Shown piece by piece: positions 49,516 through 56,780 of a DNA stretch of 64,000 nucleotides. The notes under the pieces are model-generated. The model did no database searches and was not told where the DNA came from. It saw only the letters and a program-made list of their open reading frames with translations. Made by a program: the position numbers and the translations under genes. The first letter of the stretch is position 1; the number at the start of each line of letters is the position of its first letter. This DNA comes from Rugosimonospora acidiphila (GTDB taxonomy: Bacteria > Actinomycetota > Actinomycetes > Mycobacteriales > Micromonosporaceae), in contig NZ_BAABJQ010000020.1 of the NCBI RefSeq assembly GCF_039543385.1, forward strand, positions 1-64,000, read 5' to 3'.

Positions 49516-49609
49516 GGCGTTGTCCTTTCTCTGCGAGAGGCGAAGCTGGGCATGGCGGCCCGGCCCGGCCCGGAAACGGGTGGGCTCGACAGGGTGCGTC
49601 GGGCGCGCG

Positions 49610-50269
49610 CTACGGGACGGGAAGCCCCGCCGCGAGCTGGGTGAGCAGGTCGCGCATCAGCGGCGCGATGGCGGCGGGCGGATCCGTGCGCAGCCAATGG
49701 TTCATGGCCACGCCGATCGCCGCGCCGACCGCCGCCGCGACCAGTTGCGGGTAGAGGTCGTGCGCGGCGTCGGTCCCGGTGCGCTCCGCGATCGCCCTGG
49801 CCAGTTCGTCCTGCGCGGCCGCGTTGGCCTTGTGGAACTCGCCCTGCACGGTCGGTTCGCCGAGCATGAGCAGGATTCCCTCGGCCCAGTTCTGGCCGCG
49901 TGGGTGCTCCCCGCCGGCCGTCCGGCCCGGCCCGCCCTCCTGCCGCTCGGGCGCGAACTGGACCGGCACCGCGTTGGCGATGGCGTCCCACAACGGCTCC
50001 TCGGCGGGCCGGGCGCGCAGTTCGTCGGCGACCCGCAGCGCGCGGTCCAGGTGCCGGGCGACGATGGCCTCCGCCTTGTTGGCGAAGTAGTTGCGGAACG
50101 TGCGCAGCGAAACGTTTGCCTCGGCGGCGATGTCTTCCACCCGGACGTTGTCCACCCCGCGCTCGGCGGCGAGCCGGATCGCGGCCCAACTCAGCGCGGC
50201 ACGGGTGGCCTGCTTCTTGCGCTCCCGCAGTCCGGTGCGTTCGCTCGCCTCGGTATCCACGCGAACCAC
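49610..50269 (-). CDS. TetR-family regulator
   Basis: About 219 aa from GTG 50269 (or GTG 50260, TTG 50296). HTH region: LRERKKQATRAALSWAAIRLAAERGVDNVRVEDIAAEANVSLRTFRNYFANKAEAIVARH, with ANVSLRTFRNYF as the recognition helix. The ligand domain is helical with a C-terminal GVAMNHWLRTDPP. No SD is visible, so the message may be leaderless. Inverted GCAA/TTGC elements lie just before the start. Lies upstream of and co-directional with the flavin monooxygenase, its likely target along with itself. Confidence 0.88.
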   Translation of the reverse strand: MVRVDTEASERTGLRERKKQATRAALSWAAIRLAAERGVDNVRVEDIAAEANVSLRTFRNYFANKAEAIVARHLDRALRVADELRARPAEEPLWDAIANAVPVQFAPERQEGGPGRTAGGEHPRGQNWAEGILLMLGEPTVQGEFHKANAAAQDELARAIAERTGTDAAHDLYPQLVAAAVGAAIGVAMNHWLRTDPPAAIAPLMRDLLTQLAAGLPVP

Positions 50270-50274
50270 GGTAA

Positions 50275-50296
50275 GCAATTTTTGCCCAAAGTGCAA
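50275..50296. promoter_or_regulatory. Candidate TetR operator
   Basis: GCAATTTTTGC (50275-50285) is a palindrome; TTGC (50282-50285) and GCAA (50293-50296) form a second inverted pair spaced by 7 bases. AT-rich in a GC-rich context and directly before the TetR start. Confidence 0.45.
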
Positions 50297-50381
50297 TGAT
50301 GCCTAACAGGCAGGTTTTTGCGCTCCCGTCTCGCCGGGTCATTCGCGACGGGCGCGCGGTCAGGTCGGTCGGGCCCGCGGG

Positions 50382-52589
50382 TCAGGTCGGCCGGTCCAGC
50401 GACGGCCCCTCGGTCGGGCGGCCCGACACCGTCTGGATCCAGCTCAGGTTCTCGCTGAGGTCGGCGAGCCAGTCCGCGACCTGGACCAGGCACGCGTCCT
50501 CCGGCCGGCCCCCGCCCGCGGTGATGATGCCCGCCGCCCGTTCGGCGATCGCTTCGCCGGCCAGCGGGATGGTCACCGGCCGGGCGATCCTTCCGGTGGG
50601 CAGTTGCCGGGCGAGGTCCAAATACCCCGAGCGCAGCGCCCGCGCGATCTGCGTCAGCGCGGCCGTCGCCTCCGGCCACGACGCCAGCGCACCCACCTCG
50701 TCCCCGCGCAGCAGCAGCTCGGCACCGTGCAGGATGTGATGCCCCGCGACCATCGAGGCGTCCCAGTTGACGTGCGACATGCGCGCCTGCGGCCGCTCCA
50801 GGTAGTACAGGCACAGCGAGGCGTCCGCGAGGACGTACTCGGCGCGCGCCGCGGACAGCGTCCTCGGCTCCTCGACGCGGTACCGTTCACGGTCGCCGGC
50901 CACGACGGCCACGGTCTCCTCGATGAGGTCGGCACCGGCCCGAAGGTAGGAGCCGACCCGCCGGCGCAGTTCGCCACCGGCTCCCCGGGGCCACAGCAGC
51001 AGCCCCGCGGCGACGCCGATCGCGCCGCCGATGGCGACGTCGATGAGCCGGACCCGGGCCAGCCCCACGTTCGCCGGGGCGAGCTGGGCGAAGACGAGCG
51101 TGATCATGATAGTGAGCGCGGCCTGACCCCAGATCATGCCCAGCATCGGCACCACCGCGTAGGACAGCAGCGTGGCCCCCAGGAACTCGAACGAGAACGG
51201 CACCGGGCCGCTGGCGAACCTGAGCAGCACGCCGGTGATGACGGCGCCGATGACGGTGCCGAAGGCCGCCGAGACCAGCGTCGTGCGGGTATTGAAGGCG
51301 GACGTGCGCATCACGGTGAGGGTGCCGAGCAGCACCCAGAGGCCGTGCGACAGCCTCAGCTCCGCGGCGACCAGCCGCGCCGCGGCCAGCGCCACGGCCA
51401 GCCGCAGCGCGCCCTGGAAATACACCGAGCGCGGCGTCAGGTGCGCCCGCAGCTGCCGCCAGAACAGCGCGACGTCGTTGTGCCCCGCGTACCAGAACGC
51501 ACCGGAGCCGCCGGGCCGCGACTCCCCTTCGAACCACGGCGGTTCGCCCAACGCGACGCCGACGGCCATGCCGACGCCCTCCACGTGCTCCCCGAGGGTG
51601 CGCAGGCTCGTCCACAGCCGCAGGCGGTGGAACTCCGACCGCTCGGGCGGCCCGCCGGTACCCGGTTCCAACTCGGGGACCCGCGGGTCGGGTTCGTCGC
51701 CCCCGGCCGGCCGCTGGCCGGTCAGCCGGCGGCTCGACCGCCGCATCGACTCCGCGTACCGGCGCATCCACCCGGCCATCGCGTCGTCCACGTGGTCCCG
51801 CAGCTCGGGCCGCGACCCGAACCGCCACACCTGTTCGGCGACCTCCCGGGTGGTCGCCGCGGCGTCACGCAGGCCGCGGTCGTGGCGGCTCGCCGAGGTC
51901 GGCCGCTCGGTCCGGCGGAAGCCGGCTATCCGCGTCACCTCGACGGCCCGCGCCGCCCGATCCCGCTGGCGCGCCAACTCCTCCCGGCCGCCAGGACGGC
52001 CGGCCAGCACGTTCCCGCACGCGTTCAGCAGGTCGGCGACGGCCGCCACGGCCTCGGCGAGGCGCCGCTCGTACGGCACGGGCGTGGGTTCGGGCCACAG
52101 CAGCACCTCCGCGGCGGCCACGAGCCCAACCCCGACCGTGGCGCCGATCAGCCGCGACGGCAGCGCGTTCGCGTGCTGCGCGGGGAAGACTGCCACGATG
52201 AAGAACAGCTGAAGGCCGGCGGCGAGCCCGACCAGGCGAGGTCCGCCGACCCCGAAGAAGGCCACCGAGAATCCGATGACGAGCGTCGCGGCGACCGCCC
52301 ACAGGGTTCTGATGTCCAGCGCGGTCGCCAGGGACAGCAGGGCCCACGCCGCGGGGATCGCGGCGAGCAGGGCACGTGCCCGGCTGCTCGGCCGACCGGG
52401 CAACTCGATGAACAGCCCGGCGGAGATCACTCCGAAGACGACGTAGGTGGCGAGGATGGCGTCGTCGAGGCCGTACAGGCAGACGTAGTAGCCGGGCACC
52501 GTGACAATGGTCAGGCGGACGGACCGCAGAATGATCCGGTGGTCGGGATCCCGGCGTCTCAACCGGTTCACGATGCCGGCGCCGATCAT
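50382..52589 (-). CDS. FUSC-family inner-membrane protein
   Basis: 735 aa from the ATG at 52589, with GGGGAG upstream. Two sets of six membrane spans (about 30-185 and 385-525), each followed by a large cytosolic helical domain, the layout of FUSC/aromatic-acid efflux-like (YccS/YhfK, AaeB) proteins. The second set contains AALRLAVALAAARLVAAELRLSHGLWVLLGTLTVMRTSAFNTRTTLVSAAFGTVIGAVI, typical of the FUSC core. Lies 92 bases downstream of the radical SAM gene on the same strand. Role may be export of small acids or envelope stress tolerance; not established. Confidence 0.85.
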   Translation of the reverse strand: MIGAGIVNRLRRRDPDHRIILRSVRLTIVTVPGYYVCLYGLDDAILATYVVFGVISAGLFIELPGRPSSRARALLAAIPAAWALLSLATALDIRTLWAVAATLVIGFSVAFFGVGGPRLVGLAAGLQLFFIVAVFPAQHANALPSRLIGATVGVGLVAAAEVLLWPEPTPVPYERRLAEAVAAVADLLNACGNVLAGRPGGREELARQRDRAARAVEVTRIAGFRRTERPTSASRHDRGLRDAAATTREVAEQVWRFGSRPELRDHVDDAMAGWMRRYAESMRRSSRRLTGQRPAGGDEPDPRVPELEPGTGGPPERSEFHRLRLWTSLRTLGEHVEGVGMAVGVALGEPPWFEGESRPGGSGAFWYAGHNDVALFWRQLRAHLTPRSVYFQGALRLAVALAAARLVAAELRLSHGLWVLLGTLTVMRTSAFNTRTTLVSAAFGTVIGAVITGVLLRFASGPVPFSFEFLGATLLSYAVVPMLGMIWGQAALTIMITLVFAQLAPANVGLARVRLIDVAIGGAIGVAAGLLLWPRGAGGELRRRVGSYLRAGADLIEETVAVVAGDRERYRVEEPRTLSAARAEYVLADASLCLYYLERPQARMSHVNWDASMVAGHHILHGAELLLRGDEVGALASWPEATAALTQIARALRSGYLDLARQLPTGRIARPVTIPLAGEAIAERAAGIITAGGGRPEDACLVQVADWLADLSENLSWIQTVSGRPTEGPSLDRPT

Positions 52590-52681
52590 GCCTGGCTCCC
52601 CTGTCTCGACCGACTGACCGGCCGGTGCGCCGCGCGGCGGGGCCCGGAATGCCGGCGCTGACCGGACGCCAAGGCGGTGAC

Positions 52682-54238
52682 TCAGCCGAGCCGGCGCGGG
52701 TCCGGCGATGGCGCGGCCGGCACGGGCGCCGGCACAGCCGGTTCCGCCGGCGCGTGCGCGTGCGCGCCGGTGCGGTGGCTGTGGATGTACAGCCGCTGGC
52801 GTTCGCGCGGCGCGACCGTGTGCGGTTGCGGGGCCGGCAGCTCGTACCGCACCGGCCGCTGATGCTCCGCGTTCAGCCGCCGCGGGTCGTAGACCCGGGA
52901 GAACCGCCACAGCATCCTGGCGAAGTTGGTCTGCCCGTGCATCAGGTGGCGGGCGACCAGGCCGGCGGTCTGCGCCAGGGCCGCGACGCCGAGGTGCTTG
53001 CGGTTGATCACGGACTGGGTGCGCACCAATTCCCGGTAGAACTCGGGCAGCGGCAGCCGGGTCGGCATCACCGCATGCTGAATGTCGAACAGCCGGTAGT
53101 CGAACGTGGTCAGCTTGCGGGATTCGGTGTGCCAGATCTCGGTACCCGGGTAGGGGGTCATCACCGACAGATGCACGATCTCGGGTACGGACAGCGCCCA
53201 CTCGCGCACCAGGCGGAACTGCTCGGTGTCCCACTGCGGGTCGACGATGAGGTTGATGGCGACCGTGAGGCCGAGGCTCCTGGCCCGCTCCAGCGCCAGC
53301 ATGTTCTCGTCCGGGCTGATGCGCTTGCGGAACAGGTCCAGCCCCTCGGCGTCCAGCGCCTCCATGCCGAGGAAGACGTAGTTCAACCCGAGCCGCCGCC
53401 ACCGGGCGAACACCTCGGTGTTGCGCAGCAGCACGTCGGCCCGGGTCTCCAGGTAGTACTGCTTGCGTACCCCGCGACGCTCCAGCTCGGCGGCGATGGC
53501 GTCGCCGTGCTCGGGCCGGATGAACGCGACATCGTCGACGATGAACACGCCGTGCTCCCGGATCCCGGCCAGCTCCTCCGCCGCGGCCGCCGCCGAGACC
53601 TTACGGTAGCTGCGGCCGTAGAAGGTCCAGGCCGAGCAGAAGGAGCAGTCCCAGGGGCAGCCCCGGGTGAACTCGATGGAGGCGGCGGGATCGAGCACAC
53701 CGATGAAGTAGCGGTTGCGGCGGCGGATCAGATCGCGGGCCGGGCGTGGGGCGTCGATCGAGTCCAGCATGCGCGGCGGCGGTCCGCTGCCCTGCGGGGT
53801 GACGGCGCCGGGCGCCTCGTGGGCGGCCCCGTCGCGGGCGGCGGCGAGCAGAGCGACCGCGCCGGTCTCGCCCTCGCCCCGCACGATGGCGTCGATGGCG
53901 CCCTCGGACTGGGCCAGCACGTGCTCCGCGATGAAGGAGACCGAGTGCCCGCCCGCGAAGACGAACGGCGGCCGCCGCTGCCGCTTGAACCACCGCGCCA
54001 AGTCGATGACCTCGGGCACGTTGGCCAGGTAGTTCAGCCCGAACCCCACCACGTCCGGCTCGAAGTCGAGGAACTCCTTGGCCAGCTCCGGCTTGGTGTG
54101 GGTCTGCAGGTCGACGATGCGTACCCGGTGGCCCGCGTCCCGGATCGCGCCGGCCACCCGCTCAAGCCCCAGCGGCTCCAACCTGAGGAACAGTTCGGAG
54201 TACATCAGGACGCTCGGGTGTACCAGCAGAACCCGCAT
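52682..54238 (-). CDS. B12-binding radical SAM enzyme, hopanoid C-3 methylase (HpnR)-like
   Basis: 518 aa. N-terminal cobalamin-binding domain (about 1-140): MRVLLVHPSVLMYSELFLRLEPLGLERVAGAIRDAGHRVRIVDLQTH and VVGFGLNYLANVPEVIDLAR. Radical SAM domain (about 175-420) with the cluster motif CPWDCSFC (Cx3Cx2C), then FIVDDVAFI and YVFLGMEALD. The last 60 residues are a Pro/Ala/His-rich tail. Length and N-terminal pattern fit HpnR, which methylates hopanoids at C-3. No squalene-hopene cyclase gene is in the window, so another polyisoprenoid or natural-product substrate is possible. Confidence 0.75.
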   Translation of the reverse strand: MRVLLVHPSVLMYSELFLRLEPLGLERVAGAIRDAGHRVRIVDLQTHTKPELAKEFLDFEPDVVGFGLNYLANVPEVIDLARWFKRQRRPPFVFAGGHSVSFIAEHVLAQSEGAIDAIVRGEGETGAVALLAAARDGAAHEAPGAVTPQGSGPPPRMLDSIDAPRPARDLIRRRNRYFIGVLDPAASIEFTRGCPWDCSFCSAWTFYGRSYRKVSAAAAAEELAGIREHGVFIVDDVAFIRPEHGDAIAAELERRGVRKQYYLETRADVLLRNTEVFARWRRLGLNYVFLGMEALDAEGLDLFRKRISPDENMLALERARSLGLTVAINLIVDPQWDTEQFRLVREWALSVPEIVHLSVMTPYPGTEIWHTESRKLTTFDYRLFDIQHAVMPTRLPLPEFYRELVRTQSVINRKHLGVAALAQTAGLVARHLMHGQTNFARMLWRFSRVYDPRRLNAEHQRPVRYELPAPQPHTVAPRERQRLYIHSHRTGAHAHAPAEPAVPAPVPAAPSPDPRRLG

Positions 54239-54375
54239 GTGACGCCACCCCGGTCATAACAAGAAGAATCCTCCTGTTGGCCAGGTTACTGGCCCGAGAG
54301 CCGCTTATCAGACGAAACCGGGTGAACCGCCCCGGAGTCCACGGCACGCCGGTTAGAGCCAGCTCACATCGGCAA

Positions 54376-54395
54376 CATACGTACTAGTAGGTATG
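54376..54395. promoter_or_regulatory. TetR operator candidate, CATACGTACTAGTAGGTATG
   Basis: A 20-base imperfect palindrome (18 of 20 positions symmetrical, core TACTAGTA) ending 8 bases before the TetR start at 54404. Strong candidate for autoregulation and for control of the MFS gene downstream. Confidence 0.75.
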
Positions 54396-54403
54396 GTGGA
54401 GTC

Positions 54404-55006
54404 ATGGCACCGCAACACGATGACGCCCGCGAGCGCCTGATCGAGGGCACCTGCGAGCTGCTGTGGGATCGCGGATACGTCGGGGTCAGCCCGGCGGCGA
54501 TCCTGCGGCGGTCCGGAGTCGGACAGGGCAGCATGTACCACCATTTCAAGGGCAAGTCCGACCTTGTTCTGGAGGCCGAGCGGCGCAGCGCCGCGTTGAT
54601 GCAGGAAGAGTTCACGGCCATCTTCGCGGCCGACACGACGGCGTTCGCGCGGATCTCCGCCTACCTGCTCCGGGAGCGCGAGGTCCTTCGCGGGTGCCGG
54701 GTCGGACGGTTGGTGGCCGACCCCGACGTGGTGGTCGACGATCAGCTCCGCGAACCGGTCCGCGAGACCTTCGCGCTGCTGCACCGGTTCCTGGCCGAGG
54801 CCATCGAGGAGGGCCGGGCGGCCGGCGAGTTCGCCGCGTCGCTCGACGCCGACGAGACCGCCGATACGCTCGCGGCCGTCATCCAGGGCGGATATGCCCT
54901 GTCCCGGGCCGAGCAGTCGGTCGCACCCTACGAGCGGGCCGTCCGGGGCGCCCTGGCGCTGCTGCGCGCGAGCGCGCCGGAGTCCTCGGCGCGCACCGAC
55001 CACTAA
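54404..55006 (+). CDS. TetR-family regulator
   Basis: 200 aa. HTH: DDARERLIEGTCELLWDRGYVGVSPAAILRRSGVGQGSMYHHFKGKSDLVLEAE, with GVGQGSMYHHFKGK as the recognition helix. The ligand domain resembles the group with C-terminal QGGYALSRAEQS (TetR_C_33-like). GGTGGAG lies before the ATG, directly after the operator. Co-directional with the MFS gene 312 bases downstream and likely its regulator. The intervening stretch 55007-55318 shows no gene. Confidence 0.9.
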   Translation: MAPQHDDARERLIEGTCELLWDRGYVGVSPAAILRRSGVGQGSMYHHFKGKSDLVLEAERRSAALMQEEFTAIFAADTTAFARISAYLLREREVLRGCRVGRLVADPDVVVDDQLREPVRETFALLHRFLAEAIEEGRAAGEFAASLDADETADTLAAVIQGGYALSRAEQSVAPYERAVRGALALLRASAPESSARTDH

Positions 55007-55318
55007 CCAACGCCGTCCGGCGCCGGCCGCCGGTGCCGCCCCGAGGAGGGATCGCCGGCCGTCGCGCTGGACGGCCGTTCTCGCACGACACTTCCCGACC
55101 GGCCCGGTACTGACGCCGCCACCGGGGCGCTGCGAACTACCGGCGCCGTCGGGCGCTGCGACCGACCGGCGCGGTCCCGCCATGCCCGCGCGCCCGAGCC
55201 ACGCCCGAGCCACGGTCGCCGGCCGGACGACGCGCGCGGCGACGCGTTCACGAATCACACCATCCACCGCACAGACCAGTGCGGCCGTCACCGGACCGCA
55301 GAGCGAGGAGATTGATCG

Positions 55319-56677
55319 ATGTCAGTCAATGTGTCGGGCGGTGGGGCGCTCACCCGGGCGGCGGGGTCGAGGACCGACGCCGGTGACCGAGTCCCGGACC
55401 GCGCCGAGGCGCCGGGTGACCATCGGCCGGCCCGCCGGCGATCCCTGGGGTTTCTCGCCATCGGCCTGGTGCTGCTGGCGCTGAATCTCCGCCCCGGGGT
55501 GGTGGCGGTCTCGCCGCTGCTGGACACCATCCGCGCCGACACCGGCATGTCCACCTCGATGGCCGGGCTGCTCACCACGCTGCCGGTGCTGTGTTTCGGG
55601 CTGCTGGCCCCGATCGCGCCGCGCCTCGGGCGCCGCTTCGGCGTCAACCCCGTCCTGCTGGTCATGATGATGCTGCTGGCCGCCGGAACGGCCCTGCGGC
55701 TGCTGAGCCCGACCGCGACGCTGCTGATCGGCACCGTCGTCGTCGGGGCGGCGATCGCGGTGGCCAATGTGCTCCTGCCCGGCGTCATCAAGCAGGAGTT
55801 CCGGTCCCGGGTCGGGCTGATGTCCGGCGTCTACAGCATGTCGCTGTTCGGCGGCGCGGCGCTGGCCGCCGGGGCGACCCTGCCCATCGCGAACGCCACG
55901 AACCTCGGCTGGCGGCCCGCGCTGGGGATCTGGGGCCTGCTCGCCGTTCTGGCCACGCTCGTGTGGCTGCCGCAACTGCGGCACCGGCCGGCACGCGGCG
56001 GTGCGGGCACCGGCCCGGCCGCCGCCGGCGACGTCGCGGACCGGGTGGTACGGGGCATGTGGACGCACCCGGTGGCCTGGCTCGTGGCGTTCTACTTCGC
56101 GGCGCAGGCGCTGGTCTTCTACTCGTCGGCGGCCTGGCTGCCGACCATCCTGAGCAACGCGGGGATGTCTTCCGGGACGGCCGGCTGGATGCTGTCCTTC
56201 TCCAGCCTGACGGCCGTCGTCGGAGCGTTCTTCACCCCGATGCTGGCCGCCCGCAGGTTACGGCCCGGAGTGCTCGTGCTGTCGAGCGCGCTGCTGACCA
56301 TGGTCGCCTTCGCCGGCCTGCTGGTGGCGCCGGGCAGCGACACCTACCTGTGGATGACTCTGATGGGGGTCGGGCAGGGCGCCGGCCTGAGCCTGTCGGT
56401 GCTGTTCATCGTGCTGCGTGCGCCGGACGCCCGGCACGCCGCGCAACTGTCGAGCATGGCGCAGTGCTCGGGGTACATCCTGTCGGCCGTCGGCCCGCTG
56501 GCCCTGGGCGCGCTGCACCAGGCGACCGGCGGTTGGGCGCTGCCGCTGGCGGTGCTCATCGTCCTCGGCGCGCCGACGGTGTTCTTCGGGCTCGGCGCGG
56601 CCCGCGAGCGGTACGCGTCCCACGAGGTGACCGCGACGGCGACTGGTCTGGGTCGTGGCGCGGCGTCGGACGCGTGA
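55319..56677 (+). CDS. MFS transporter, CynX/NimT type
   Basis: 452 aa. A charged N-terminus of about 42 residues precedes 12 spans. LLALNLRPGVVAVSPLLDTIRADTGMS is the CynX/NimT family signature; GVIKQEFRSRVGLMSGVYSMSLFGGAALAAG follows. GAGGAG precedes the ATG. Members transport cyanate, 2-nitroimidazole or related small anions, or export drugs. The last codons and stop lie inside the dispersed hairpin repeat at 56640-56690, so the C-terminus (ATGLGRGAASDA) is repeat-derived. Confidence 0.9.
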   Translation: MSVNVSGGGALTRAAGSRTDAGDRVPDRAEAPGDHRPARRRSLGFLAIGLVLLALNLRPGVVAVSPLLDTIRADTGMSTSMAGLLTTLPVLCFGLLAPIAPRLGRRFGVNPVLLVMMMLLAAGTALRLLSPTATLLIGTVVVGAAIAVANVLLPGVIKQEFRSRVGLMSGVYSMSLFGGAALAAGATLPIANATNLGWRPALGIWGLLAVLATLVWLPQLRHRPARGGAGTGPAAAGDVADRVVRGMWTHPVAWLVAFYFAAQALVFYSSAAWLPTILSNAGMSSGTAGWMLSFSSLTAVVGAFFTPMLAARRLRPGVLVLSSALLTMVAFAGLLVAPGSDTYLWMTLMGVGQGAGLSLSVLFIVLRAPDARHAAQLSSMAQCSGYILSAVGPLALGALHQATGGWALPLAVLIVLGAPTVFFGLGAARERYASHEVTATATGLGRGAASDA

Positions 56678-56690
56678 GCCAGACCGGTCG
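56640..56690. repeat. Dispersed hairpin repeat, copy 3, overlapping a stop codon
   Basis: CGACTGGTCTGG (56640-56651) pairs with CCAGACCGGTCG (56679-56690) through 12 positions with one G-T. The core GGCGCGGCGTCGGACGCG corresponds to that of copy 1 at 12887. The MFS stop TGA (56675-56677) falls within the loop side. Confidence 0.75.
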
Positions 56691-56780
56691 CTGGGGCCGC
56701 CCGGCGGCGATTCCGGGGGGTCGGGGGCGGGGCCGGCCGGCACCGTGAGGTGCGGCCGGCCCCGGGTCGTCGAACGTTGC

